From Lewinellaceae bacterium (lineage in GTDB: Bacteria; Bacteroidota; Bacteroidia; Chitinophagales; Saprospiraceae), in contig CANJPT010000007.1 in NCBI GenBank assembly GCA_947476195.1, positions 1 through 64,000 of the forward strand: a DNA stretch of 64,000 nt, given 5' to 3'. A model generated the notes under the pieces. The model worked only from the letters and a program-made list of their open reading frames with translations. It was not told where the DNA came from and ran no database searches. The translations under genes and the position numbers were made by a program. The number at the start of each line of letters is the position of its first letter. The first letter of the stretch is position 1. Positions 1 to 9,173 of this stretch are shown piece by piece.

Positions 1-2708
1 GGGCGATAAAAGTAGAAGTAACCACGTGGCGTTGCTTCCCAATTGCTTGGTGGACGCTGCACGAGGATATCGTAGTGGGCAAAGAAATTTGCCTTTTCAG
101 AAATAGGGAACGAGAAGGCCATACGAGGCAACCAGTTCACCTGCGGCGTGTAGTCGTCAAAAGAGCTATTTGGATCAAAGTCAGGTGTAGTGACATCATC
201 ATTCGGGTTGAACAAGTAAGGATTTACTACCCCACCACCAAATATTACGTTTCCATCATTGGCTTGACGGCCATCAGGGAAGAACCATGTATCGCCATTG
301 CGGTAAGCCGTAACGGTAGGATCCTGCTCGCTTTCTGTGTACACTTTGAAATTGTCGCCTATAGTATTTGGACGCACATTACTTTGGGGTACGGTTGCAA
401 AAAAGGTCTTTGCATCCATGATCTTATACAGCGAATATGGATCTTTCAACACTTTGGTGTTGAGGTCAAATCGCTCCACGCGCACACCCAGACTAAATAT
501 CATCTTGTTGAACGTGAATTTGTCTTTCAACCAGGCTGCCTGGTACAAGGGGCGCAGGGGGGCATTGGGGAAATTACGGACTCCATCTACATCACGGCTT
601 TTGAAAAAGTCGTTAAAAGTGATGCCATCTTCAGTCTTATTGCCCAAATAATCGTACCCATAATAGCTTACCAGGCTTTGATCCATTAGTTCCCGGGGAG
701 AGAACATGGAAAGACTCAGCTGATCCGGATTAAGAGCATTCACATTCACCCATTCGTTGAGTGGCAAACCAAGTGATTTACGAATTTCACGGTAGAATCT
801 GTTCTCCGGCAAATCTGTAGTAGCATACGGGTGTATTGAAATTACGGCACCCGGAGGATCCACGAATGTGTCTCTCAAGTTGATCGTTGTATCCAGGCCA
901 TTGAGGTGAATATTGGCATACTGACTGCCCCAGAGGTATAGTTCATTGGGATTTACGCGGTAAAAACGCGAGCTGCGCTGTTCGTTCAGCAAGCCAAACT
1001 GGATATTGTGCGTGCCACTTTTACCCAATTTCAAGTCAAAACTAACCGTTGCATTAAGGGTTGCAATGTCATTTTCACTCTTTTCAAAACGATTGTAGGA
1101 CAAACCAACGTTTGCGTACATATCGCCCCAAACATTGTCATATACATCTGAAATATCCCCATTCCTGTTTAAATAGGTCAGGATAGCAGGGAAGAGCGAA
1201 GAGCTAATGCTCTCTTGATCTTTAATGGCAAACTCGTTATATGCCTCCAAAACAGGGTTTTGAGTGCCTGGCGTGTAGGCGGTGAAAAGGTCATTATATC
1301 CTTCGTGTACCCATTCGCCATTGTCATTTGGACCAAACGTTGGAACTTGTTTGGTTTCAAATTTTCCGATATAGCCATAATCAAACAACCTGTCTTCATG
1401 ACGTTTGTCGTAAGTCTTGTATTTATTACGCTCAAAAGCAAATTGCAAGACATAGTTGGCGTTGCTGATAGACACACGCTTACTGCTTGAAGCATCACTA
1501 TTCCCATCCGAATTGCCGAGGCGGTGACGGAAACGGAAGTTGCCCCGATAAGTATTGGTGTAATCTGTAGGGTTATTTTGTGCATTCAGCAAAAACCAAC
1601 CTCCACCGTCTACTTGGTCCTGACCATCCGTATAGGTACCTGTCAGGCTGACATCTATATTGTTTGTAATGCGAAGGTCAATCTTACCATTGAGATCCAG
1701 ATTTTTAGTTCCCTGATAAGGTCGGGCTTTCAATCGATCTACATCATTGTTGGTAATATATTGCCCTCCAGTAACGAAGTTAGTGCCCAAGCGGCGTATC
1801 GGGTGTGCTTCGATGTCCTTTATCACACTTTCTTTAGCCCTGTAGACTGGAAGTGCAGCCGGGTCATCTTCATCGCGGGTCAGATACTGACCTGAAAAAC
1901 GGAAGCCAAGTACCGTCCGGGTTTTGCCATCGGTCAATTTTTTCTTGATGATCGGGCCACTGATGTTGGCTGTTCCAAGAAAATAACCAAAAGCATCCAG
2001 ACCTTTAGAGTTTTCCACATCAATACCGCCATGGAAATCACTGGCAGGGCCTTTTGTGGTACCCGACACGATACCACCGGTTACGTCACCGATCTCAGCA
2101 CCTAAACCGCTGGTAATTACCTGCAATTGCTCCAGGTCCTGTACGGGCGGTATACCGCCAGAAACCCGGATACCATCAATGTAAGTATCCGTACCATTAG
2201 AGCGGGCGCCTTTGATATTTACCTCACCACCATCCACAGAGGAAGCACCAACGGTGGTTGCCACAATGGTATTGATGTTTCGGGTAGGCAGATTTTTGAT
2301 CTGATCAGAGGTCAGCGTTTGACCACTGGAGGTCTGGTCCTGCTGAATAAGCGGGACTTTATATGCAATGATCTCTACCTGGTCAAGCACCGTAGAATTA
2401 GATAAGATCGAATTCTGAGTCGTGATCTGTCCGCCCAACACCCGCACCCCGTTGATCCGCTGGGGCTGAGACCCTGTGTAGGAAAATTCTACATCGTAGG
2501 TACCTGGGTCAAGTTGAATACGGTAGTCACCGTTGTAATCCGTGATGGTGCCACGCACGAAATCTGTGCCTTTCAACACCTTCACGGTCGCCCCTATAAG
2601 CGCTTCTGTACCATCGGTCACATTGCCTGTCAACACCGTTGACTGAGCCAATGCGACGACGGCACCCAGCAGGAGCATCGCAAATGTTAGTAGTAAAGAA
2701 CGTACCAT
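1..2708 (-). CDS. TonB-dependent outer-membrane receptor, Oar-like (partial, C-terminus outside window)
   Basis: This ORF is missing from the ORF track because it has no stop inside the window. I translated it from the ATG at 2708, giving about 902 residues that run off the left edge. It opens with a signal peptide (MVRSLLLTFAMLLLGAVVAL, then AQS). A carboxypeptidase-regulatory-like domain follows at about residues 22-110 (GNVTDGTEALIGATVKV, then GTYDVEF). Next is a TonB plug region with DQIKNLPTRNINTIVATTVG and GGEVNIKGARSNGTDTYIDG. The remainder is aromatic-rich and resembles a beta-barrel. In family members the barrel takes up substrates or polypeptides, energised by TonB-ExbBD. The regulatory domain plus plug plus very long barrel resembles the Oar subgroup more than SusC, and no SusD partner is visible. 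The substrate cannot be read from the sequence. It is probably monocistronic; the gene upstream, 2821..3771, has the same orientation. Confidence 0.9.
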   Translation of the reverse strand, partial: MVRSLLLTFAMLLLGAVVALAQSTVLTGNVTDGTEALIGATVKVLKGTDFVRGTITDYNGDYRIQLDPGTYDVEFSYTGSQPQRINGVRVLGGQITTQNSILSNSTVLDQVEIIAYKVPLIQQDQTSSGQTLTSDQIKNLPTRNINTIVATTVGASSVDGGEVNIKGARSNGTDTYIDGIRVSGGIPPVQDLEQLQVITSGLGAEIGDVTGGIVSGTTKGPASDFHGGIDVENSKGLDAFGYFLGTANISGPIIKKKLTDGKTRTVLGFRFSGQYLTRDEDDPAALPVYRAKESVIKDIEAHPIRRLGTNFVTGGQYITNNDVDRLKARPYQGTKNLDLNGKIDLRITNNIDVSLTGTYTDGQDQVDGGGWFLLNAQNNPTDYTNTYRGNFRFRHRLGNSDGNSDASSSKRVSISNANYVLQFAFERNKYKTYDKRHEDRLFDYGYIGKFETKQVPTFGPNDNGEWVHEGYNDLFTAYTPGTQNPVLEAYNEFAIKDQESISSSLFPAILTYLNRNGDISDVYDNVWGDMYANVGLSYNRFEKSENDIATLNATVSFDLKLGKSGTHNIQFGLLNEQRSSRFYRVNPNELYLWGSQYANIHLNGLDTTINLRDTFVDPPGAVISIHPYATTDLPENRFYREIRKSLGLPLNEWVNVNALNPDQLSLSMFSPRELMDQSLVSYYGYDYLGNKTEDGITFNDFFKSRDVDGVRNFPNAPLRPLYQAAWLKDKFTFNKMIFSLGVRVERFDLNTKVLKDPYSLYKIMDAKTFFATVPQSNVRPNTIGDNFKVYTESEQDPTVTAYRNGDTWFFPDGRQANDGNVIFGGGVVNPYLFNPNDDVTTPDFDPNSSFDDYTPQVNWLPRMAFSFPISEKANFFAHYDILVQRPPSNWEATPRGYFYFYR

Positions 2709-2820
2709 AGAACTGAGATTGAAAAAATTTACTTGTTAGGTTTACCGATACTATTTTGTTTGATCTTGCGATCCAGAGATCACATTTCCAATTTCTAATA
2801 TTTCAATTGCAAGCTGCAAT

Positions 2821-3771
2821 TTAAAGGCCTTTTGCAATTTTTTCTAAAAGAACTTCCGCCAACAGCCGCTTAGATTCGTGTGTCCAGCCAGCAACGTGGG
2901 GCGAAAGAACGACGTTTTCGAGTAAATGCAAACGTTTATACAATGCTTTTTCATTTTCCGTGAAGGAAAAGGGCTTTTCGTTCTCAAATACGTCCAGGCA
3001 AGCCCCGCCCAACTGCCCTGATTCCAGCGCCACCACCAGATCTTCTGTACGCACACACAGCCCGCGAGCTGTATTGATCAACACTAAACCCTTTTTACAT
3101 TTTTGAAGGAACAAGGTGTCAACATAAGCCCGTGTTTCCTCCGTCAAGGGTAAATGCAAACTGATAATATCCGAACGCAATCGTATCTCTTCCAGGCTTG
3201 CTTCCTTTACCCAAGGCATCGGCGCTGAAAACCCCGATGGTTTATATTTGTCATAGGCTAATACCTCCATCTCCATCCCCGCTAATTTTCGGGCAAACTG
3301 ACTACCTGTATGGCCAAATCCGATTATTCCGAGTGTTTTTCCTTTAATCTCCCATCCTCGGTTGACCTCCCGTTGCCAGATATTTTGTTTCACTTCGCGG
3401 TCTCCCCGGATCAGGTTATTTGCCAGGGCCAACAACATCCCCAGGGCTTGTTCTGCTACTGCGTTGCGATTGCCTTCGGGACTACTCCACACTTTTACCC
3501 CTCTTTCAGCGGCACAGGTTCTATCCACAATTTCCATCCCGGAGCCCAATCTTGCTACGAACCTCAATTTATTTGCTACCTCCAAAAAAGGTCGGTTTAC
3601 TAAGATCTTGCTATTGATCACCAGTCCCTCATAATTGCCTATCGCGGCCAGGGTTTCTGCAGGTGTGATGTCTGGCAAAAAATCACAGCGCCAGCCCATT
3701 TTCTCCAGCCCTTCCTTTAATATCGGGTGGCAGTCATCTGTAATTAATACGCTTCCCATCTCGAGGTACAT
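2821..3771 (-). CDS. D-isomer-specific 2-hydroxyacid dehydrogenase (phosphoglycerate dehydrogenase-like)
   Basis: This is a 316-aa NAD(P)-dependent oxidoreductase of the D-2-hydroxyacid dehydrogenase superfamily. The Rossmann motif GIIGFGHTGSQFARKLAG lies near residue 148, followed by an acidic residue in AYDKY that suggests NAD preference. The catalytic Arg sits in NTARG (about 235), a Glu in DVFENEKPF (about 260), and the His in SPHVAGWTHES (about 293). The length fits the short SerA/glycerate dehydrogenase-like group without an ACT domain, so serine-pathway phosphoglycerate dehydrogenase is possible but not proven. A TATTTTCG box at 3782..3789 (minus strand) lies 10 nt before the ATG at 3771, which supports that start; the alternative is M5 (MGSVLITDD). 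No serC or serB neighbour is visible, so the substrate remains open. Confidence 0.85.
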   Translation of the reverse strand: MYLEMGSVLITDDCHPILKEGLEKMGWRCDFLPDITPAETLAAIGNYEGLVINSKILVNRPFLEVANKLRFVARLGSGMEIVDRTCAAERGVKVWSSPEGNRNAVAEQALGMLLALANNLIRGDREVKQNIWQREVNRGWEIKGKTLGIIGFGHTGSQFARKLAGMEMEVLAYDKYKPSGFSAPMPWVKEASLEEIRLRSDIISLHLPLTEETRAYVDTLFLQKCKKGLVLINTARGLCVRTEDLVVALESGQLGGACLDVFENEKPFSFTENEKALYKRLHLLENVVLSPHVAGWTHESKRLLAEVLLEKIAKGL

Positions 3772-3973
3772 TTAACAAGGTCGAAAATAGCCCCCTTCCT
3801 TATAATATAATCTAAGTAATGTGTGAATGGCAACGCTGGCAAGGCGAACGATACACCCCAGTTTGTGAAAGAAGTTGAGATTTCGGGTTTATATGCTGAA
3901 ATTTGCGCCCATCAATTTCTTCCACCAACTCAATTGTTTGCCAGGCAAGCGGCAAAGATATTCAGACAAGTAT

Positions 3974-4636
3974 ATGAAACACATCTTTTTTTCAATTCTG
4001 ACAGCTTTGGCATTTTGGCACTGTCAAGCTCCTACCCCAGCCCCTAAAGGTATCTTGAGCTGCTATGTCCGTTTCGATGCGGCTGCCCAAAAAGTGAAGG
4101 CTGAAGCCTCCCTTCATGATGGCACCACCAAGCAGGTCATTGAATTGGCTGGAGGCCTCCGTTTTCAATCTGTAGATATGAAGATCTTGCCCGTTCGGGG
4201 AATCACCTATACGGCCGAATATCCTGCGAAATACAATCCAGAGCAGGCTTTTGATTGGAAAAACAAAATTGGAGAGCCTGGAAAATTTAAGTTGATCCTG
4301 CCTTCTATTGACTCCTTTTACTTTGACAGCAAGGTGCTTTCCGTCAAAAAACCAGCAAACCTCCAGTGGACAGGGGAGGCATTGGGCAAAGGGGAGACGC
4401 TTGTTTTTATCTGGGAAAATGCAGTAGAAGGGAAAACGATCCCTATGGAGGTAAGCACGACCTTAGGGGCGCCACTCATCGAATTACCTGCTGCTAAAAT
4501 AGCTCAATTAGGCCCCGGAGACTGGTCCCTTTACCTGGTGCGCAAACGATTGGAGAAATCTGAAGGCCCCGATTTTTTCATGGAAAGCACGGCCGAGTAC
4601 TACACCAAACCTATCAAGTTGAAAGTTATTCGTTGA
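3974..4636 (+). CDS. Small predicted lipoprotein of unknown function
   Basis: I moved the start inside the 253-aa track ORF to the ATG at 3974, giving 220 aa, because MKHIFFSILTALAFWHC is a clean lipoprotein signal with a Cys at residue 17 followed by QAPTPAPKG. Upstream residues of the longer ORF carry no such signal. The mature part is probably beta-rich, with segments such as GILSCYVRFDAAAQKVKAEA and a C-terminal YYTKPIKLKVIR. I do not recognise a characterised family. It converges with the Ig-like lipoprotein gene at 4668..6476, with only 31 bp between the stops. Confidence 0.7.
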   Translation: MKHIFFSILTALAFWHCQAPTPAPKGILSCYVRFDAAAQKVKAEASLHDGTTKQVIELAGGLRFQSVDMKILPVRGITYTAEYPAKYNPEQAFDWKNKIGEPGKFKLILPSIDSFYFDSKVLSVKKPANLQWTGEALGKGETLVFIWENAVEGKTIPMEVSTTLGAPLIELPAAKIAQLGPGDWSLYLVRKRLEKSEGPDFFMESTAEYYTKPIKLKVIR

Positions 4637-4667
4637 AAGTATCAATTTGATACTTTTAACGCTAATC

Positions 4668-6476
4668 TTATTTCTTCTTTTTTTCGACGCTGGTTTCAGT
4701 ACTAAAACTGACTTCAAGCTCCCAATTGGCTCGTAGTGGCTCGAGTTTTTTGTTAAATATCTCTTCAGGCTGTCGCTTTGTCCTGAAATCCCCGGTATCC
4801 CAACGGCCATTCCCATTGAGGTCCTCTATTAACCGGGCAGTATAGGCAGCCACTTGTAAATAGTTGAAAACCAATTTTTTACTGTCCGTTTCTGCTAAAA
4901 AGCGCCTTTCTTCTTCCAGGGCATTCCCATTCAGCAATTGAAGTACATAGCTTGTACCTGGGTGGATTTTTTCTAAGGTCAGAGACAGCGTGCCGACCTG
5001 TTTGTCGGGCAACACATTGAAAATACGACTCATGGTATCTGTATTGGGCGTTCCCCAAAAATCAGTGATCGCACCTGGCAGCAATTGGAGGGTATAAGCC
5101 TTGCCCTGTTTCCAATCGAGCGCAAGTGAAAGTCGTCGTGGGCTGGTAGAATCAGACATCACACGGAATGCCCAGGAACGGATAGTATCTATGCTGATTA
5201 GCCAGCGTGAAGTATCGTAGGCTACTATGGGGAAGTTAAAAAGTAGGTTGGATGATTTAGACGGAGCTTGGATGACTGTTTTTATGGTCTTGGGTAGGGG
5301 CGTAAGGCCCAATGTTTTGCCTCTAACTTGGGGCCCAACAGGTGCTGACACTTCATCACCAAAAGTAATCCGGTGATTTTTCAGGAATTCACTGCGTAAG
5401 ATTTTTCTTACCTCAATGGTATCAACCATCAAACCCGATGCAGAAGTAGAATCTTTATCTCGCAATTCCGTACTTGAAAAAAGCAAGGTCCAGGCGGTAT
5501 CCAGGGTAGGCAAATCATACCAGAACATCAAAGAGTCGGGCGTTTTTTCTGTAAGGGTTTTTAGCCCTTCCGGCGCAAGGGTTCTGGTTTCAAAGGTATT
5601 GACCGGGATACTAAATCCAAATTTCACCAGGCCATAGCGATTTGCATTTTGCCCTGTTAATCGGAACCGTGGACTATTTTTGAAAAGTTTTAGGTTTACC
5701 GCGCCACGCAAGGAATCATTCAGCTCCAATGCGGCCTCCCGGAAAGCGATGCGCTCGTTTTCACCATCCCATTTGAGGTTTTTGTCGCCGTCTTCTATCG
5801 CTACTACCCGAAAGTTGCCTGCTCGAAGGTTATTAAATTCGTATTGCCCGGTCTTGTCTGTTCTTGAAAAATAGTACGGACGTTCCTTGCGTACTGCGCT
5901 GTCGGCAAAGTTTTCGTACAGTAATACAGAGATATTTTCCGTCGCATCGCCTGTAAATGCATCTGTCACTTTACCTTTTAGAGACAAACTGTCAATAAAG
6001 TCGCCTGTAGAGAAAACAAAGCGAAGGTCTTTAGCAGGATTGCCTTCGTGGAGATCTTTTACCGCTGTCCCAAAGTTTATGGTGTAGGTGGTATTTGGGC
6101 GCAAAACTTCCTTTTTATCAAAGTTTACCACTACGGTTTTGCCTTCCAAAATTATTTCCGGGCGAGTGGCAAGTGGGGGAGATACCACCACCTGGGTGGT
6201 TAGATCAGACAAGACCACCCATTCATCAAACTTCAGTTCGATGCGCTTTTGATCAAACCGTGTGGAAAAATTGGGGGTAGATGCCAGTGTATCTAAACCT
6301 GGCGGCGTAGTGTCTTTGGGGCCACCCACCGGAGCACCCTGACGAGCGCAGGAGACGAGGAACGCAAGAAACAGGATAAATGATGAACGATGAACGATGA
6401 ACGATGAATAATGCCCGCCGCCGGCATGGCTTTCGCGGGCAAAAAAGATGAAATTCACTTTAAGTAGGTATTGCAT
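4668..6476 (-). CDS. Ig-like (SbsA/Big_5-type) domain lipoprotein
   Basis: This 602-aa protein is predicted to be an envelope lipoprotein. A hydrophobic stretch ILFLAFLVSC ends in a lipobox Cys at about residue 43 and is followed by ARQGAPVGGPKDTTPP, a sequence typical of Bacteroidota proteins with an N-terminal bacterial Ig-like (Big_5) domain. That domain spans about residues 55-150 (FDQKRIELKFDEWVVLSD, then NTTYTINFGTAVKD). A carboxypeptidase-regulatory-like segment follows (LKGKVTDAFTGDATENIS). The C-terminus is lysine-rich. The N-terminus is odd: 20-odd polar residues encoded by a GATGAAC repeat and a GC hairpin separate MQYLLKVNFI from ILFLAFLVSC (see findings). The ATG at 6476 is the only conventional start. 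The gene is divergent from the MBL gene. The function is unknown. Confidence 0.75.
   Translation of the reverse strand: MQYLLKVNFIFFARESHAGGGHYSSFIVHRSSFILFLAFLVSCARQGAPVGGPKDTTPPGLDTLASTPNFSTRFDQKRIELKFDEWVVLSDLTTQVVVSPPLATRPEIILEGKTVVVNFDKKEVLRPNTTYTINFGTAVKDLHEGNPAKDLRFVFSTGDFIDSLSLKGKVTDAFTGDATENISVLLYENFADSAVRKERPYYFSRTDKTGQYEFNNLRAGNFRVVAIEDGDKNLKWDGENERIAFREAALELNDSLRGAVNLKLFKNSPRFRLTGQNANRYGLVKFGFSIPVNTFETRTLAPEGLKTLTEKTPDSLMFWYDLPTLDTAWTLLFSSTELRDKDSTSASGLMVDTIEVRKILRSEFLKNHRITFGDEVSAPVGPQVRGKTLGLTPLPKTIKTVIQAPSKSSNLLFNFPIVAYDTSRWLISIDTIRSWAFRVMSDSTSPRRLSLALDWKQGKAYTLQLLPGAITDFWGTPNTDTMSRIFNVLPDKQVGTLSLTLEKIHPGTSYVLQLLNGNALEEERRFLAETDSKKLVFNYLQVAAYTARLIEDLNGNGRWDTGDFRTKRQPEEIFNKKLEPLRANWELEVSFSTETSVEKKKK
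6382..6440. repeat. GATGAAC heptamer repeat plus GC-rich inverted repeat
   Basis: Three perfect tandem heptamers GATGAAC and a fourth partial unit (6382..6409) are followed by a short GC-rich inverted repeat with ends GCCCGC and GCGGGC (6413..6440). Both lie inside the 5' end of the lipoprotein ORF on the minus strand and keep it in frame. Confidence 0.75.
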
Positions 6477-6518
6477 GGCGCGACAAAATTACAACAACGA
6501 AAACCACCCGAACCATTT

Positions 6519-6526
6519 TACCTTTG
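6519..6526 (+). promoter_or_regulatory. Bacteroidota-type -7 box before the MBL hydrolase
   Basis: TACCTTTG matches the TAnnTTTG -7 element of the Bacteroidota primary sigma factor. It ends 5 nt before the GTG at 6532. This argues that GTG, not the upstream ATG at 6448 given in the track, starts the gene, and that the mRNA is almost leaderless. Confidence 0.55.
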
Positions 6527-6531
6527 TTGCT

Positions 6532-7293
6532 GTGAAAATCATACTACTTGGCACAGGCACATCGCAAGGCGTTCCCGTTATTGGCTGCGATTGCCTCGTA
6601 TGCACGTCTCCCGATCCATTGGACAATCGCCTTCGCTCGGCTGCACTGGTGTCCGATGGCCATACCAATGTACTGGTTGACGCTGGCCCGGATTTCCGTC
6701 AGCAGATGCTCCGTCATCAGGTAAAGCACCTGGACGCTATTCTGCTCACCCACGAACACAATGACCATGTGATCGGGCTGGACGATATCCGCCCTTTCAA
6801 TCATCGCTCCGGCGAGGCCATGACGGTGTATACTTTGCCCCGTGTAGCGTTCGAAGTACGTCGCAGATTCGAGTATGTTTTTACAGAACGTATCCCGGGC
6901 CTTCCACGCATTGAGCTGGTCCAGATCAATAAAGACACCAGACTGCAATTCGGGCATATCGAGGTCCAGGCGCTCGAGGTTATGCATGGAAGTTTGCCTA
7001 TTTTAGGGTTCCGCATCGGTGATCTGGCCTATTTGACCGACGTAAAAACCATTTCAGAAACCGAATTGAAAAAACTGGAAGGGATAAAATATCTGATCGT
7101 TACAGCCTTGCACCATAGCGAACATCCCACGCATATGAACCTCAAAGAAAGCCTTGCTTTTATTGAAAATCTGGCTCCTGAACGCGCCTGGCTCATGCAC
7201 GTAAGTCATAGCATGGGTCTGGCAGCGAAGCTGAATCCTTTTTTGCCGGCCAATGTGCAGCTTGCTTATGATGGGTTAGTGATAGAGTGGTGA
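6532..7293 (+). CDS. MBL-fold metal-dependent hydrolase (PhnP-like)
   Basis: The protein is about 254 aa from the GTG at 6532 (V29 of the track ORF). KIILLGTGTSQGVPVIGCDC is a conventional beginning for this subfamily, and a TACCTTTG box lies just upstream. The metal-binding core LTHEHNDHVIGLDDI is the HxHxDH motif (about residues 71-76). Later His and Asp residues occur in AYLTDVKTI and LHHSEHPTHMN. It belongs to the cytoplasmic MBL group that includes PhnP, a cyclic phosphodiesterase; the substrate here is unknown, and no phosphonate genes are nearby. The N-terminal Cys cluster (GCDCLVC) resembles the structural zinc site seen in PhnP homologues. Confidence 0.85.
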   Translation: MKIILLGTGTSQGVPVIGCDCLVCTSPDPLDNRLRSAALVSDGHTNVLVDAGPDFRQQMLRHQVKHLDAILLTHEHNDHVIGLDDIRPFNHRSGEAMTVYTLPRVAFEVRRRFEYVFTERIPGLPRIELVQINKDTRLQFGHIEVQALEVMHGSLPILGFRIGDLAYLTDVKTISETELKKLEGIKYLIVTALHHSEHPTHMNLKESLAFIENLAPERAWLMHVSHSMGLAAKLNPFLPANVQLAYDGLVIEW

Positions 7294-7320
7294 TTTTTTT
7301 GATGATGGTTCAAAAGCATT

Positions 7321-7425
7321 TTTTTTGACAGGATTTACAGGATAAACAGGATGTGTGACTTCCATTTGTCGGCTTTGCCGACAACCCCTCTTAAATCCTG
7401 TTTATCCTGCAAATCCTGTCAAAAA
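7321..7425. repeat. 105-bp inverted repeat with nested hairpin
   Basis: The arms are TTTTTTGACAGGATTTACAG and onward (7321..7352) and its near-perfect complement (7395..7425). Between them is a nested hairpin, TGTCGGC with GCCGACA (7367..7383). The arms consist of CAGGAT-type units. The element lies between the MBL and adenine deaminase genes. It could act as a terminator, but its modular arms look more like a dispersed intergenic repeat. No second copy was seen in this window. Confidence 0.75.
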
Positions 7426-7469
7426 TATTAACCTACAGAGGTCTTCTAATCTCCTAATGCTATCTTTAA

Positions 7470-9122
7470 ATGACACTCTCTGCAAACCTCGTCGACCTCC
7501 ACGAACGCCGCATCTACCCGGCCGAAATCACCCTGGAAAACGGACGAATCCTTCAGATTCGTGCTGTCGACCACCTGCCAGCGGATGCCGGTTATATCCT
7601 TCCCGGCTTTGTGGACGCCCACGTTCACATCGAAAGCAGCATGTTGCCGCCCACCGAATTTGCCAGAATGGCGGTGGTACATGGAACGGTAGCTACAGTA
7701 TCTGACCCGCATGAGATCGCTAATGTACTTGGCAATGAAGGCGTTGCGTTCATGCTAGAAGATGCGGCGCGTTCGCCGCTGAAATTTTGTTTTGGCGCAC
7801 CTTCCTGCGTCCCAGCGACTTCTTTTGAAACGGCAGGGGCGATATTAGATGCCTCCGATGTGGAGAAACTTCTCCAAAACCCAGCCATCGGTTATCTCTC
7901 AGAAATGATGAATTTTCCGGGTGTGTTGCACCAGGACGCGGAAGTGATGGCAAAGATCGCTGCCGCCCATCGCCTCGGCAAACCTGTTGACGGTCACGCA
8001 CCCGGTCTTCGGGGCGAGGAGGCCCGGCGCTATTTCGCAGCAGGAATCACGACCGATCATGAATGTTTTTCCTACGAAGAAGGCCGGGAAAAGGCCCAAC
8101 TCGGGGTAAATATCCTCATCCGCGAAGGCAGTGCCGCTCGGAATTTTGAAGCGCTGTGGCCTTTGCTAAACGAGTTTCCGGCACAGGTCATGCTCTGCTC
8201 TGACGACAAACACCCCGATGATCTTGTCAAAGGCCATATCAATCAACTTGTAGCCAGAGCGGTTGCCCTCGGTTGCGATCTATTTGACACGCTGCGGGCT
8301 GCTTGCATCCATCCGGTGGAGCATTATCGCTTACCTGTGGGACAATTGCGCGAAGGAGATCCGGCTGATTTTGTCAGGGTAGACGATTTGAAGGAATTTC
8401 ATGTCCTGGAGACCTGGATCGACGGAGAAAAGGTAGCCGAAAACGGGGCAACCTTGCTCCCCCGATTGTCTGTAGCCGCCCCCAATCAGTTTTTGGCAAA
8501 ACCGCGTAAAGCAGCTGATTTTCAATTGTTTAAACAACTGAAGGCCGCCAAACTGCGCATCATTCAAGTTTTTGACGGGGAAATTGTGACCGGCGAAGCA
8601 GAAGGTTCGGTCAGCGAAATACGAGACGGACAATACCTTCCTGACGTGTCTCAAGATATCCTCTACATCGCAGTGTTGAACCGATATACGGCCGATGCGA
8701 AACCTGCTGTAGGATTTGTTCGGGGCTTTGGCTTGAAATGTGGCGCTTTGGCCAGCAGTGTAGCCCATGACTCACACAATATCGTAGCCGTGGGCACTTC
8801 GGATGAAGCCGTAGCCGAGGCCGTAAACGCAGTCATCCAGGCCAAAGGAGGCATTGCTGCAACCAATGGTACCGGCGATACGCGGGTACTTCCCCTACCC
8901 ATCGCCGGACTGATGAGTCAAAGCGACGGCTGGCAATTGGCCGGGGAATATTCCCGACTGGATGGCTGGGTGAAAGCTGAGCTGGGGTGTTTGCTGCGGG
9001 CGCCGTTTATGTCCTTGTCGTTTTTGGCTTTGCCGGTGATTCCGAAGTTGAAGATCACGGATCTGGGGCTGTTTGATGTGGATCGATTTGGGTTTGTGGG
9101 GGTGGAATTGGGGGAGGGGTGA
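7470..9122 (+). CDS. ade: Adenine deaminase
   Basis: This 550-aa amidohydrolase is predicted to deaminate adenine to hypoxanthine with release of ammonia, in purine salvage. The metal-binding HxH motif lies in LPGFVDAHVHIESSM (about residues 45-59). Family signatures follow: VSDPHEIANVLG (about 74), GHAPGLRGEEARRY (about 176), TTDHECFSYEEG (about 193) and CSDDKHPDDL (about 246). The C-terminal Ade domain carries HDSHNIVAVGTSDEA. The length is slightly below typical bacterial AdeC. The track ATG at 7470 begins MTLSANLVDLHERR, as expected for the family. A dispersed inverted repeat precedes it, and no other purine genes are adjacent, so it is probably monocistronic. Confidence 0.95.
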   Translation: MTLSANLVDLHERRIYPAEITLENGRILQIRAVDHLPADAGYILPGFVDAHVHIESSMLPPTEFARMAVVHGTVATVSDPHEIANVLGNEGVAFMLEDAARSPLKFCFGAPSCVPATSFETAGAILDASDVEKLLQNPAIGYLSEMMNFPGVLHQDAEVMAKIAAAHRLGKPVDGHAPGLRGEEARRYFAAGITTDHECFSYEEGREKAQLGVNILIREGSAARNFEALWPLLNEFPAQVMLCSDDKHPDDLVKGHINQLVARAVALGCDLFDTLRAACIHPVEHYRLPVGQLREGDPADFVRVDDLKEFHVLETWIDGEKVAENGATLLPRLSVAAPNQFLAKPRKAADFQLFKQLKAAKLRIIQVFDGEIVTGEAEGSVSEIRDGQYLPDVSQDILYIAVLNRYTADAKPAVGFVRGFGLKCGALASSVAHDSHNIVAVGTSDEAVAEAVNAVIQAKGGIAATNGTGDTRVLPLPIAGLMSQSDGWQLAGEYSRLDGWVKAELGCLLRAPFMSLSFLALPVIPKLKITDLGLFDVDRFGFVGVELGEG

Positions 9123-9147
9123 GTGTCAATTTGTAAAAGAAAAAACT

Positions 9148-9155
9148 TATCTTTG
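9148..9155 (+). promoter_or_regulatory. -7 box of the small-protein/HNH operon
   Basis: TATCTTTG matches TAnnTTTG, with a TTTG further upstream (about 9131) as a possible -33 element. It lies 18 nt before the ATG at 9174 and would drive the two overlapping genes as one short-leader transcript. Confidence 0.5.
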
Positions 9156-9173
9156 TAACAAAAACAATCCATA

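Noticed and set aside
75-1895. Several plus-strand ORFs (204, 104, 91 and 123 aa)
   Set aside because: They are antisense shadows of the TonB receptor, which reads without interruption on the minus strand.
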